Below are positions 8,719 to 17,395 of a stretch of 64,000 nt of DNA, piece after piece (within the stretch, counting starts at the first letter, position 1; every line of letters starts with the position of its first letter). Below the pieces are notes generated by a model, which worked only from the letters and a program-made list of their open reading frames with translations, was not told the DNA's origin and ran no database searches. The stretch is from an uncultured Porphyromonadaceae bacterium (GTDB lineage Bacteria; Bacteroidota; Bacteroidia; Bacteroidales; Muribaculaceae), in NCBI GenBank assembly GCA_948467675.1, contig CAOKFI010000001.1:89159-153158 (forward strand). The letters run 5' to 3'. The position numbers were made by a program, and so were the translations under genes.

Positions 8719-10680
8719 ATGGGTAAACACAAGGGAATGATTCATCACACACTTTTCCGCAAATTGCGGATGGAGCGTTATTTTAGTTCCGGTCTGGTTT
8801 TGGCTATAGATCTGGCGTTATCGATCTGTGCCTCTGCCGGCGGCCTTCTGTTAACGCGGCTATTGTCGCGTTCAGCCTCTTTCGGATCGCAATTCATCTG
8901 GTTGTGGATGGGTGCCGCGGTGGTATCGTCGCTGATTGTATTTGTAGGATTGCGGTCATACCGGAGCATAATCCGTTACGCTACATTGCGCGAAGTAGGC
9001 CGGCTCTGTATGGTCGGTTTCTGCAAGGAAGCAGTAATGGGGCTCATTTTGCTGCTTATGCCTGTCGGTCATGCAGCGTCAGTCCCTCTTGCCGGAATGC
9101 TGCTGATAGATTTTTCGCTTACCATATGTCTGCTGATTCTTGTCCGTGTGGCAATGGTCGTTGTCTATGATACAATTCGACGCAGCATCAATGCGAGCCG
9201 CCGGGTGCCGTCTATCGTGATCTATGGCGATAGCGATAAGTCAGTCGCTGCGTTGATGCGCTTGCGTGCATCGACCCACTATCGTGTTGCCGGCTTTCTG
9301 ACCCATGGACGTCACTTGCAGGGACACATGCTCTCCGGTCTTCCTGTGTGGTATTTTGAGCGGGAACGCGATATTGAATGGCTTCGTGACACTCACGGTA
9401 TCAATGGCGTGTTGTTTGCATATCCGGCTGATGCCCGTGACGAACAGGACAGGCTGATACGGTGGTGCCGTTCGGCTGGAATGAAACTCCTGTTGGCTCC
9501 TGGCATAGACGAGATGGGTGCTGCTGACGGTGATATAAAACCCGGAGATGTGCGTAAGATCCGCATAGAAGACTTGCTCGGTCGTGCCGAGATCAAGATC
9601 TCTATGGATGAGATAGTAGCCAATTTCCGCGACAAGACCGTTATGGTTACGGGTGCCGCCGGTTCTATAGGCTCTGAGCTATGCCGCCAGCTTGCACGTT
9701 TCGGAATCCGTCGCCTTGTGATGTACGATAATGCCGAGACTCCGCTCCATAATGTCCGTCTGGAATTTGAAGAGAAATTCCCTGATCTGGATTTCATCCC
9801 TGTGATAGGTGACGTCCGTCATAAAGAACGCCTTGATTTCGTGATGCGCACGCATCGTCCGCATGTCGTGTTCCATGCAGCTGCGTATAAGCATGTGCCA
9901 TTGATGGAGGAGAATCCGTGCGAGGCTATTCTTGCCAATGTCATCGGTTCGCGTAATGTTGCCGACAAGTGTATTGAGTACGACGTCGAGAAGATGGTCA
10001 TGATATCGACAGACAAGGCTGTCAATCCGACAAATATCATGGGATGTACGAAACGCCTTGCCGAGATATATGTTCAGTCTCTTGGACTTGCGGTGGCATC
10101 AGGCGTACATGCAGGACGTACGAAATTCATAACTACACGTTTCGGTAATGTATTGGGATCGAATGGTTCTGTAATACCGCGTTTCCGCGAGCAGATCGAG
10201 AAAGGCGGTCCGGTTACTGTTACACATCCTGAGATACGTCGATTCTTTATGACTATACCGGAAGCGTGTCGGCTGGTTATGGAAGCTGCGACGATTTCAG
10301 ATGGAAACCGTATCTGCGTTTTCGACATGGGCGACGCTGTGAAGATTGCCGATCTTGCCCGTCAGATGATTGAACTTGCCGGATATCGTCCGGATCAGGA
10401 TATCAAGATTGAATACACCGGATTACGTCCGGGTGAGAAACTTTACGAAGAGGTTTTGGCCACTAAAGAGGATACTGATCCGACATCGCATGACCGTATA
10501 CGAATAGCGCGAGTGCGCGAGTATGACAATAAGGAGGTGGCTGATATAGTGGACCGGCTTCGGGATTTGGCTCAGGCTGTGCAGATTCCGCCTATGGTGC
10601 GGCTTATGAAGCAGACTGTACCGGAATTCATATCAAAAAATTCGGAATTTGAAGCATTTGACCATACAGACGGCAAATAA
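8719..10680 (+). CDS. Membrane-anchored nucleotide-sugar epimerase/dehydratase (CapD/PglF type)
   Basis: 653 aa from ATG 8719 (a TTG 6 bp upstream is possible). Four N-terminal membrane helices (about residues 20-150) precede a first Rossmann-like domain (about 160-260) and then a short-chain dehydrogenase domain with TGAAGSIGSELCRQL near residue 313 and HAAAYKHVP further on. The large size, four helices and tandem domains match the CapD/WbpM/PglF group, which makes 4-keto-6-deoxy UDP-sugars for capsule, O-antigen or protein glycosylation. It has its own promoter and terminator. No glycosyltransferases, flippase or polymerase lie in the window, so it seems to be an unlinked sugar-supply gene. 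Confidence 0.9.
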   Translation: MGKHKGMIHHTLFRKLRMERYFSSGLVLAIDLALSICASAGGLLLTRLLSRSASFGSQFIWLWMGAAVVSSLIVFVGLRSYRSIIRYATLREVGRLCMVGFCKEAVMGLILLLMPVGHAASVPLAGMLLIDFSLTICLLILVRVAMVVVYDTIRRSINASRRVPSIVIYGDSDKSVAALMRLRASTHYRVAGFLTHGRHLQGHMLSGLPVWYFERERDIEWLRDTHGINGVLFAYPADARDEQDRLIRWCRSAGMKLLLAPGIDEMGAADGDIKPGDVRKIRIEDLLGRAEIKISMDEIVANFRDKTVMVTGAAGSIGSELCRQLARFGIRRLVMYDNAETPLHNVRLEFEEKFPDLDFIPVIGDVRHKERLDFVMRTHRPHVVFHAAAYKHVPLMEENPCEAILANVIGSRNVADKCIEYDVEKMVMISTDKAVNPTNIMGCTKRLAEIYVQSLGLAVASGVHAGRTKFITTRFGNVLGSNGSVIPRFREQIEKGGPVTVTHPEIRRFFMTIPEACRLVMEAATISDGNRICVFDMGDAVKIADLARQMIELAGYRPDQDIKIEYTGLRPGEKLYEEVLATKEDTDPTSHDRIRIARVREYDNKEVADIVDRLRDLAQAVQIPPMVRLMKQTVPEFISKNSEFEAFDHTDGK

Positions 10681-10686
10681 GTATAT

Positions 10687-10756
10687 CAAAAGAATAAAAA
10701 GACAGACAAGGGCGGAATCCTCAGAGTCCGCCCTTGTCTGTCTTTTTATTCTTTTG
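10687..10756 (+). terminator. Terminator made of a perfect 30-bp inverted repeat
   Basis: Arms 10687-10716 and 10727-10756 are exact reverse complements over 30 bp with a 10-nt loop. The GC-rich inner stem is flanked by A-rich and T-rich ends, giving an intrinsic terminator 6 bp after the stop of the CapD-like gene. Confidence 0.92.
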
Positions 10757-10835
10757 AACCACACTCCGGCATGAATCGTTAGTTATGCAGAGGCGGTGTT
10801 CATGCCGCTTACATGAAAGATGCGATTCTAACTGG

Positions 10836-12362
10836 ATGATGATGAGATTTTTCTTTGTTTGTGCGTTGGCGGCTACGGGTATTCTTGCCGCGACGGCAGA
10901 AATGACAATAGAGTATCGGGGAGAGGGTATGGCCAATGGCGGACGCGGTAAATTCGCTCCGTTTTATATGGCTTCGAATCGGCATGGAATCATAACGCAG
11001 GCTAAGGATGTGATGTTCCGGGCTTCGGTGTGGAAGCCGCTTGACGCGGATTCGGGCCGTTTCAGCTATGGTTTCGGTGTGGATGCTTTGGGTGGTCATG
11101 GCTCTGCTGTAGCCTATGATCGGTATAATCAGGCCGGTGTTGTTGTCGCCAATGGTCAGAGACCACCGTCGGTATGGTTGCAGCAATTATACGCTTCGAT
11201 ACGCTACCGGCGTTTTTATCTGACAATAGGTATGGAGGAGCAGGGATCGGCACTGTTAAATGACCGTCTGTCGTCGGGCGATATGACCGAAAGTGCCAAT
11301 GCGCGTCCTATACCGCAAGTTCGTGTCGGATTCGTGGATTTTGTCGATGTCCCCTTTACAAAAGGATGGCTCCAGGTGAACGGTGTGATAGCATTTGGCC
11401 GCTTCATGGACGGAACATGGCTGGAAAACCATACAAATCGCAATGGATTCATTACCACCGGAGCGTTATATCACTACAAACGATTATATTTCCGCATTGC
11501 TCCGCAACAGCAGCTATCGCTTACTGTCGGCATGCAGGCAGGTGCGCAGATCAGCGGTACCAAGATCCATTGGAGCCGCGGTGAACAGACTTCTGTGGAC
11601 AAAAAATCGTTTCGGCTGAAAGATCTATGGGATATGTTTATACCGGGACATGACCGTATAGAATATTATCCGGGCAACTCAGTGGGCGATTGGGATATTC
11701 ACCTGACATGGAGACTTCCGGCTGACGGACATATCCTTCATGCGTATTGGCAAAAGCTCTGGGAGGATGGATCCGGTATCGGATTCCAGAATGGGATGGA
11801 TGGATTATGGGGACTGGAATATACTGCGCCGGAGGAATTCGGATGGATTTCGGGTGTAGTTGTAGAATATCTCGATCTTACTAACCAGTCTGGCCCTATT
11901 CATTGGGATCCGGTGTTGAATCCCGGGACAGATCTTACGAGCCATACTTCAGGCCGTGATAATTATTATAATAACGGCGGTTTCAATGGCTGGGCTAATT
12001 ACGGTATGTCGATCGGTTCGCCTATGGTGCCTTCTCCGTTGTATAATGTCAATGGGCAGATGTCGTTTCTAAACAACCGTATACGCGGTTTCCATATCGG
12101 TATCGACGGACATATAGGAAATGATGTGGATTGGCGTGTCTTAGGCGGTTGGCGCAAAGGCTGGGGGACATACAACACCCCGATGAATCCTTCGCGTTAT
12201 GATACTTCTTTCATGGTCGAGGCTTCTTGGCGTCCGCGTTTTCTTAATGGGGTGACATTTCATCTTCAGGGGGCTATGGATCACGGAACTATCTATGGAA
12301 ATAACCTCGGTGCGTTTGTCTCGGCAAGCTATCACGGAAATTTAACATTCGGCAAGAAATGA
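10836..12362 (+). CDS. Capsule assembly Wzi family protein
   Basis: 508 aa from ATG 10836; two more ATGs follow directly (10839, 10842), and an upstream ATG would add 17 unlikely residues. A signal peptide (MMMRFFFVCALAATG to about residue 22) is followed by a predicted outer-membrane beta-barrel. The early pattern EGMANGGRGKFAPFYMASNR is typical of Bacteroidota Wzi-family proteins. Wzi is an outer-membrane lectin that ties capsular polysaccharide to the cell surface in E. coli; the Bacteroidota relatives are mostly untested. Placement after a CapD-like sugar enzyme fits a surface-polysaccharide role. Its stop overlaps a possible start of the next gene by 4 bp. Confidence 0.8.
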   Translation: MMMRFFFVCALAATGILAATAEMTIEYRGEGMANGGRGKFAPFYMASNRHGIITQAKDVMFRASVWKPLDADSGRFSYGFGVDALGGHGSAVAYDRYNQAGVVVANGQRPPSVWLQQLYASIRYRRFYLTIGMEEQGSALLNDRLSSGDMTESANARPIPQVRVGFVDFVDVPFTKGWLQVNGVIAFGRFMDGTWLENHTNRNGFITTGALYHYKRLYFRIAPQQQLSLTVGMQAGAQISGTKIHWSRGEQTSVDKKSFRLKDLWDMFIPGHDRIEYYPGNSVGDWDIHLTWRLPADGHILHAYWQKLWEDGSGIGFQNGMDGLWGLEYTAPEEFGWISGVVVEYLDLTNQSGPIHWDPVLNPGTDLTSHTSGRDNYYNNGGFNGWANYGMSIGSPMVPSPLYNVNGQMSFLNNRIRGFHIGIDGHIGNDVDWRVLGGWRKGWGTYNTPMNPSRYDTSFMVEASWRPRFLNGVTFHLQGAMDHGTIYGNNLGAFVSASYHGNLTFGKK

Positions 12363-12820
12363 CACACGACAAAACTTTTATGATGAAAATATTTTGGCGG
12401 TTTGCTTTGGCTGTAATGCCATGTATGGTGATGTCCGGTTGTACTCAGGATGGGGGACATATAGGTCCATGGTTCGGCGAATGGCTGATGACCGAGGTCG
12501 ATGTGGACGGATGCCGTGATCAATCGTATGACGCCGATACTTATTGGTATTTTCAGTCCGATATAATCGTTATCGGCAGTGGTTACGGGACATGGACATC
12601 ATCCGATGACGATAATACGCTGACTGTCCGTTTCGATGATTCCGATGACGATAATGCCCGCGGAAGTTCGTTATATTCACCGGATCCGGCAACTCATTTG
12701 CCATTGGGAGTATCGAATCTTGAGATACTTCAATTGTCGTCATCGGATATAGTGTTGAGATACATAGATCCGGCGGATCCTCCGGTGACCTATACATATC
12801 ATCTGAAAAAATGGTGGTGA
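12359..12820 (+). CDS. Small lipocalin-like lipoprotein
   Basis: At most 153 aa. The first ATG (12359) overlaps the stop of the Wzi gene in an ATGA arrangement, which suggests translational coupling; ATG 12380 would give a more typical lipoprotein signal. The signal ends in MSGC, a lipobox with Cys28 counted from 12359. The mature part starts GPWFGEWLMTEVDVDG and continues with short beta strands (DTYWYFQSD, NTLTVRF, IVLRYID), resembling the small lipocalin-like domains common in Bacteroidales lipoproteins. No function is known. It probably sits in the outer membrane next to the Wzi barrel. A strong hairpin terminator follows directly. Confidence 0.75.
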   Translation: MTHDKTFMMKIFWRFALAVMPCMVMSGCTQDGGHIGPWFGEWLMTEVDVDGCRDQSYDADTYWYFQSDIIVIGSGYGTWTSSDDDNTLTVRFDDSDDDNARGSSLYSPDPATHLPLGVSNLEILQLSSSDIVLRYIDPADPPVTYTYHLKKWW

Positions 12821-12869
12821 TATAAAAATGTCAGGCTCTGTTGCAATCCAGAACCTGACATTTTTATAG
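12821..12869. terminator. Bidirectional terminator between the lipoprotein gene and trpS
   Basis: 20-bp arms at 12821-12840 and 12851-12870 with one mismatch, A-rich on the left and T-rich on the right. The symmetry suits termination of both convergent genes. Confidence 0.88.
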
Positions 12870-12891
12870 ATATATTATCGTAATGTATAGT

Positions 12892-13980
12892 TTATGCATT
12901 CCGGAACCGTCGGGCCTGTTCTTCGATCAAGGCCGCATCGTCGAAATAGTCGATACGCATTGCCCGGCGAACTTCAGCCAGTGTCTGTGCCGCGGCTTCT
13001 CTGGCTTCGGCACAGCCGCGTTTCAGAATGTCATATACAGCCGGTATGTCCTGTTCGTATTGTTTGCGCCGCTCGCGTATTGGAGTGAGTTCCTCTTCAA
13101 GGATATTGATGAGGAGTTTTTTTACGGTGCCGTCTCCGAGTCCTCCGCGCGTATAGTGATCTTTTAATTCCTGAAGGTTCTTATAGTCGGGCAGATATTT
13201 TTCGAAGTGCTCGTCGCGGCAGAATGCGTCGAGATATATAAACGGGCAATTTCCTTCGAGATGTCCGGGATCGCTTATGTTCAGGTGTAATGGATCTGTG
13301 TACATGCTCTTGACCCGTTTCGACAACTCTTTTGTCGAGTCCGACAGATATATGCAATTGCCGAGGGATTTGCTCATCTTGGCTTTGCCGTCGGTGCCTG
13401 GTAAGCGCAGGCATGCCGCATTTGTCGGAAGAAGAATCTCAGGCTCTACAAGGGTTTCGCCATATATATGGTTGAAACGGGCTACGATCTCGCGGGTAAG
13501 TTCGATCATGGGTGCCTGATCTTCGCCAACAGGGACTGTTGTGGCTTTGAATGCTGTGATATCCGAGGCCTGGCTTACAGGATAGCAGAAGAATCCTACC
13601 GGTATATTGGCTTCGAAATTGCGCATCTTGATCTCGGTCTTTACTGTAGGATTGCGTTGTACGCGCGACACAGTGACTAAATTCATATAGTAAAATGCCA
13701 GTTCAGCGAGTTCCGGAACCTGTGACTGGATGAAAATGGTCGATTTTGCAGGATCTATGCCTACGGAAAGATAGTCGAGAGCGACTTCGATGATATTCTG
13801 CCGTATCTTTTCAGGATTGTCGGCATTGTCGGTCAAGGCCTGGGCGTCGGCTATCATTATGAAGATCTTGTCGAACTCACCTGAATTCTGGAGTTCCACG
13901 CGTCTGCGCAACGATCCTACGTAGTGACCGAGATGAAGACGTCCGGTAGGGCGATCGCCTGTGAGTATGATTTTTTTCAT
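12892..13980 (-). CDS. trpS: Tryptophanyl-tRNA synthetase
   Basis: 362 aa class I aminoacyl-tRNA synthetase that charges tRNA(Trp) in the cytoplasm. The HIGH-type motif appears as [13 protein letters not shown] near residue 15, and the KMSKS loop is intact in [10 protein letters not shown]. The long TrpS type with an insertion after the catalytic core is common in Bacteroidota and clostridia. ATG at 13980; an A-rich leader and a TACCTTTG box lie upstream. It is convergent with the lipoprotein gene and shares the terminator at 12821-12869. Confidence 0.96.
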   Translation of the reverse strand: MKKIILTGDRPTGRLHLGHYVGSLRRRVELQNSGEFDKIFIMIADAQALTDNADNPEKIRQNIIEVALDYLSVGIDPAKSTIFIQSQVPELAELAFYYMNLVTVSRVQRNPTVKTEIKMRNFEANIPVGFFCYPVSQASDITAFKATTVPVGEDQAPMIELTREIVARFNHIYGETLVEPEILLPTNAACLRLPGTDGKAKMSKSLGNCIYLSDSTKELSKRVKSMYTDPLHLNISDPGHLEGNCPFIYLDAFCRDEHFEKYLPDYKNLQELKDHYTRGGLGDGTVKKLLINILEEELTPIRERRKQYEQDIPAVYDILKRGCAEAREAAAQTLAEVRRAMRIDYFDDAALIEEQARRFRNA

Positions 13981-14010
13981 TTATTATTGGTGTATTGTTT
14001 ATTCTTTTTG

Positions 14011-14018
14011 CAAAGGTA
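14011..14018 (-). promoter_or_regulatory. -7 box for trpS
   Basis: On the minus strand this reads TACCTTTG, fitting TAnnTTTG, about 30 nt before the trpS ATG. No clear -33 box. Confidence 0.5.
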
Positions 14019-14061
14019 ATTTATAAATGTGATGGTATCGGTCTGGATCTGTAAAATTTTT

Positions 14062-14092
14062 ATTGCCATAGTAAATTAAAGTATTACATTTG
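14062..14092 (+). promoter_or_regulatory. Promoter for lrgAB
   Basis: TACATTTG at 14085-14092 with ATTG at 14062-14065, a 19-bp spacer. The leader to the lrgA ATG is about 40 nt. Confidence 0.6.
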
Positions 14093-14139
14093 CCGCATAT
14101 TTCCAAGGACTGTTTTATGGAGTTTAAAATTTGTAGAGT

Positions 14140-14502
14140 ATGATTTTACAATGTGCCGTGCTGTTCGCGTTTCTTGCTATCGGCGAGTTTATTGTCTGGT
14201 TTACAGGCATACCTATACCTTCGAGTATCATCGGGATGTTGTTGCTGACGGCCGCGTTGCGTGCCCGTGTGGTTCGGCTTATCTGGGTCGATAAGGTCGC
14301 AGATTTCCTGGTCAAGAATCTTGGATTCTTTTTTGTGCCTGCCGCAGTAGGTATTATCCGTCATTTCGGTCTTATCAAAGTCCAGTGGATGCCTATAGTC
14401 GGAGCATCGATAGTAAGTACATTTGTAATCATTGCCATAACCGGCTGGGCTCATCAGATCGTAAGACGGCTTACATCAGGACATCATGAACTTTCTCGCT
14501 AA
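14140..14502 (+). CDS. lrgA: CidA/LrgA family membrane protein
   Basis: 120 aa with four predicted membrane helices. The family segment IPIPSSIIGMLLL (about residues 23-35) is clear. CidA/LrgA proteins are holin-like inner-membrane proteins first studied as modulators of murein hydrolase activity and cell lysis in Staphylococcus; later work links LrgAB to pyruvate transport in some Firmicutes. The Bacteroidota role is untested. The 3' end overlaps lrgB by 17 bp in another frame, the usual coupled arrangement. Confidence 0.88.
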   Translation: MILQCAVLFAFLAIGEFIVWFTGIPIPSSIIGMLLLTAALRARVVRLIWVDKVADFLVKNLGFFFVPAAVGIIRHFGLIKVQWMPIVGASIVSTFVIIAITGWAHQIVRRLTSGHHELSR

Positions 14503-15184
14503 CAAATATTTCTTGATAGCGCTCACATTTATAGTATTTGTTGCAGCGCGTATGTTTCAGCGTCGTACCGGAATTGCGATGCTTAATCCGATTCTGGTCA
14601 CGACCATATTGCTTATCGGGTTCATGCTTGGTGCCGATGTCGATTATGACACCTATGCAGAAGGCGGATCATATATCGAGTTTTGGCTTAAACCGGCAGT
14701 AGTGGCTTTAGGAGTGCCGTTATACAGGCAGCTTGAAGCCATCCGCAAGCAGTTGCTGCCTATTCTTGTTGCAGAGCTTGCCGGATGCGTTGCCGGAATC
14801 GTGTCGGTTGTGATTGTAGCACAATTGCTTGGCGCTACCAAGGATGTGGTTCTGTCATTGGCCGCTAAATCAGTCACTACTCCTATTGCGATGGAAGTTA
14901 CGGCGGCTGTTGGCGGTATCCCGTCGCTGACTGCCGCAGTAGTTGTATGTACCGGCATATTCGGTGGCATGACCGGTTTCCGGATGATGAAGATGTCGCG
15001 TGTTAAAAGTCCGATAGCCCGTGGGCTTTCGATCGGAACTGCGGCACATGCCATAGGCACATCGGCAGCCATGGATGTAGGCTACCGTTATGGAGCTTTT
15101 TCATCGTTGGGATTAACCATAAATGGTCTTCTTACAGCACTTCTGACGCCGTTTATCCTTGATTTGCTCGGATATAATGTATAA
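14486..15184 (+). CDS. lrgB: LrgB/CidB family membrane protein
   Basis: 232 aa, polytopic inner-membrane partner of LrgA. The hallmark AAKSVTTPIAMEV and a late GTAAHAIGTSAAM segment are present, as in LrgB/YohK proteins. It starts inside the end of lrgA, so the two proteins are made together. No LytSR-type two-component regulator lies nearby, unlike in Staphylococcus. Confidence 0.92.
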   Translation: MNFLANKYFLIALTFIVFVAARMFQRRTGIAMLNPILVTTILLIGFMLGADVDYDTYAEGGSYIEFWLKPAVVALGVPLYRQLEAIRKQLLPILVAELAGCVAGIVSVVIVAQLLGATKDVVLSLAAKSVTTPIAMEVTAAVGGIPSLTAAVVVCTGIFGGMTGFRMMKMSRVKSPIARGLSIGTAAHAIGTSAAMDVGYRYGAFSSLGLTINGLLTALLTPFILDLLGYNV

Positions 15185-15287
15185 TCCGGATCGTCAATAA
15201 TCGTTTAATGGTCTATAAATTCTATTAATTGGGGGTGCCGCCGCAGATTTGTGAGACCGGTCAATGCGGATTTATTGAAATAATTGC

Positions 15288-15295
15288 TAACTTTG
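15288..15295 (+). promoter_or_regulatory. -7 box for bamD
   Basis: TAACTTTG fits the consensus, about 33 nt before the bamD ATG. It supports ATG 15329 over an upstream start at 15284, which would lie inside the promoter. Confidence 0.55.
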
Positions 15296-15328
15296 CATCT
15301 TGAATATAAATATACGATACAGAACTCT

Positions 15329-16129
15329 ATGTCAAGATATATTATAGTACTGTTGTTCGCGCTGGCATTGACCTCATGCGGAGAATATCAGCGGGTGCTG
15401 AAGAGCAATGACTATGACTATAAGCTCGAATATGCCAAAAGGGCTTTCGACCAGAAGAAATATGTGCAGGCATCTACAGTATTGACCGATATCGTTACGG
15501 TATTCAAGGGAACGCCCAAAGCCGAGGAATCGTTATATCTGCTTGCCCTAAGTCACTATGAGAACAAGGACTATGTAAGTTCAGCGGAATATTTCCATTT
15601 GTATTATACCCGATATCCTAAAGGCAAGTATGCCGAGCTCGCGCGTTTTTATTCGGGCTACGGATACTACCTTGATTCACCTGAACCTCAGCTCGATCAG
15701 AGCGGTACAATCAAGGCGATAGAGGAGTTGCAGGGATTTCTGGACTATTTTCCGCGCAGCGATAAAGTCTCCATTGCTCAGAACGCTATTTTCGAGCTTC
15801 AGGACAAGCTTACGCTCAAGCAGTTGCAGAATGCCCAGTTGTATTATAATCTCGGTAACTTCATGGGCAATAACTATGAGTCGGCTGTGATTGTCGCCCG
15901 CAATGCCATCAAGGACTATCCGTATTCGAAATATAAGGAGGATCTGGAGTTGCTGATACTGAAAGCCCGTTATCAGGAGGCAAGCCAGAGTATAGAGGAG
16001 AAAAAAGCCGACCGTTTCCGTGAGGTGCTTGATGAATATTATTCATTTACGAATAATTATCCTGACAGTCCGAACCTGAAGGAGGCTGAGAATATCTATA
16101 AGATAGCCTCGAAATACGTCACAGAATAA
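15329..16129 (+). CDS. bamD: Outer-membrane assembly lipoprotein BamD (YfiO)
   Basis: 266 aa from ATG 15329. The signal ends in the lipobox LTSC (Cys17), so it is a lipoprotein. The mature part is TPR-like helix pairs: YAKRAFDQKKYVQASTVL, SLYLLALSHYENKDYVSSAEYF, and AQNAIFELQDK further on. BamD is the essential lipoprotein of the BAM complex that folds beta-barrels such as the FadL and Wzi proteins in this window. Length and domain order are normal for Bacteroidota BamD. It leads a short operon with the omega-like RNA polymerase gene 39 bp downstream. Confidence 0.92.
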   Translation: MSRYIIVLLFALALTSCGEYQRVLKSNDYDYKLEYAKRAFDQKKYVQASTVLTDIVTVFKGTPKAEESLYLLALSHYENKDYVSSAEYFHLYYTRYPKGKYAELARFYSGYGYYLDSPEPQLDQSGTIKAIEELQGFLDYFPRSDKVSIAQNAIFELQDKLTLKQLQNAQLYYNLGNFMGNNYESAVIVARNAIKDYPYSKYKEDLELLILKARYQEASQSIEEKKADRFREVLDEYYSFTNNYPDSPNLKEAENIYKIASKYVTE

Positions 16130-16168
16130 CCACGTTACAACAGAATATATAAAACGAAGCTCAATATT

Positions 16169-16504
16169 ATGGACTACAAGAAGACAAATGCTCCGCTCAA
16201 CACCGTGACCCGCGACATGATCGATCTGTCGAAGGATACCGGCAACGTCTATGAGACAGTCTGCATTATTGCCAAACGTGCTAATCAGATAGCCGGAGAG
16301 ATGAAGCATGATCTGGAAAAGAAACTTCAGGAGTTTGCATCGCTCAATGATAATCTGGAGGAAATTTCAGAGAACCGCGAGCAGATAGAGATCTCGCGTT
16401 ATTACGAGAAACTTCCCAAGCCCACCTTGATTGCCACCCAGGAATATGTAGAAAATAAAATCCATTTCCGTAATCCGGCCAAGGATAAACCAAATCTGGA
16501 CTAA
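16169..16504 (+). CDS. rpoZ: DNA-directed RNA polymerase omega-like subunit (Bacteroidota type)
   Basis: 111 aa, small and charged. The middle NVYETVCIIAKRANQIAGEM (about 26-45) matches the omega/Rpb6 core helix, in which a bulky hydrophobic, AKRAxQI pattern packs against beta-prime. The C-terminal part is specific to Bacteroidota. Omega helps assemble RNA polymerase. It follows bamD by 39 bp and is probably co-transcribed. A hairpin follows. Confidence 0.85.
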   Translation: MDYKKTNAPLNTVTRDMIDLSKDTGNVYETVCIIAKRANQIAGEMKHDLEKKLQEFASLNDNLEEISENREQIEISRYYEKLPKPTLIATQEYVENKIHFRNPAKDKPNLD

Positions 16505-16531
16505 AACACAGTCTGGACGGTAACGAACAAT

Positions 16532-16557
16532 CAGCCGACCTTATCAAAGGTCGGCTG
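16532..16557 (+). terminator. Hairpin after the omega-like gene, possible terminator
   Basis: Perfect 11-bp arms at 16532-16542 and 16547-16557 with a 4-nt loop. The T-run after it is weak, so it may end transcription only partly and let some reach aroE. Confidence 0.6.
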
Positions 16558-16587
16558 CTGTCGGTTTAATACATAATTATTTGATAA

Positions 16588-17343
16588 ATGGAAAATCCGG
16601 AGAAACTATACGGATTGATAGGCTATCCGCTCGGCCATTCATTCTCACAGAACTATTTCAATCAGAAATTTGACGCAGAAGGGATTTCTGCCAGATATGT
16701 TAATTTTGAAATTCCTGATATAGCTGATTTTAAGGAAGTGGTGGCCTCGCATCCCGATCTGGCCGGACTCAATGTCACGATTCCATACAAGGAGCAGGTA
16801 ATTCCTTATCTCGATGCAATAGATGAGGATGCTGCCAAGATCGGAGCTGTCAATGTGATCAAGTTTATACGCGAGCGTGGTAAATTGACATTCAAGGGAT
16901 ATAATTCCGATATAATAGGTTTTTCCGATTCAATCTCACCATTGCTTACACCCTCGCGCAACCGTGCGTTGGTGCTCGGTACCGGCGGGGCGGCAAAAGC
17001 AGTAGCCCAGGGCTTGCGCAACTTAGGGGTCGAACCGGTCTATGTTAGCCGGACAGCCCGTCCGGGAATATTGACTTATGCAGATCTGACACCGGAGATA
17101 ATGGCTGCATACAAGATTATAGTAAACACTACACCCTTGGGTATGTATCCTCATGTCGATGAAGCGCCTGATATACCGTATCATCTTCTGACTCCTGAAC
17201 ATCTATGCTATGATCTGCTGTATAATCCCGACGTAACCATGTTCATGAACCGTGCAGCCCGATATGGGGCAACGGTTAAGAACGGGCTTGAAATGTTGCT
17301 CCTGCAGGCATTCGCAGCATGGAATATCTGGAATGACAAATAA
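16588..17343 (+). CDS. aroE: Shikimate dehydrogenase
   Basis: 251 aa NADP-dependent enzyme that reduces 3-dehydroshikimate to shikimate in aromatic amino-acid synthesis. The N-terminal substrate-binding domain shows YPLGHSFS (about 12-19) and NVTIPYKE with the catalytic Lys; KGYNSD carries the catalytic Asp. The cofactor domain has the glycine-rich LGTGGAAKA (about 132-140). The protein is slightly shorter than E. coli AroE, as usual in Bacteroidota. A hairpin lies just upstream; no clear promoter. Confidence 0.95.
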   Translation: MENPEKLYGLIGYPLGHSFSQNYFNQKFDAEGISARYVNFEIPDIADFKEVVASHPDLAGLNVTIPYKEQVIPYLDAIDEDAAKIGAVNVIKFIRERGKLTFKGYNSDIIGFSDSISPLLTPSRNRALVLGTGGAAKAVAQGLRNLGVEPVYVSRTARPGILTYADLTPEIMAAYKIIVNTTPLGMYPHVDEAPDIPYHLLTPEHLCYDLLYNPDVTMFMNRAARYGATVKNGLEMLLLQAFAAWNIWNDK

Positions 17344-17395
17344 TATGTCATTGTTATCGGATCTGTGGCTGTAAGCCGCATCCGTTACGTCAAGC

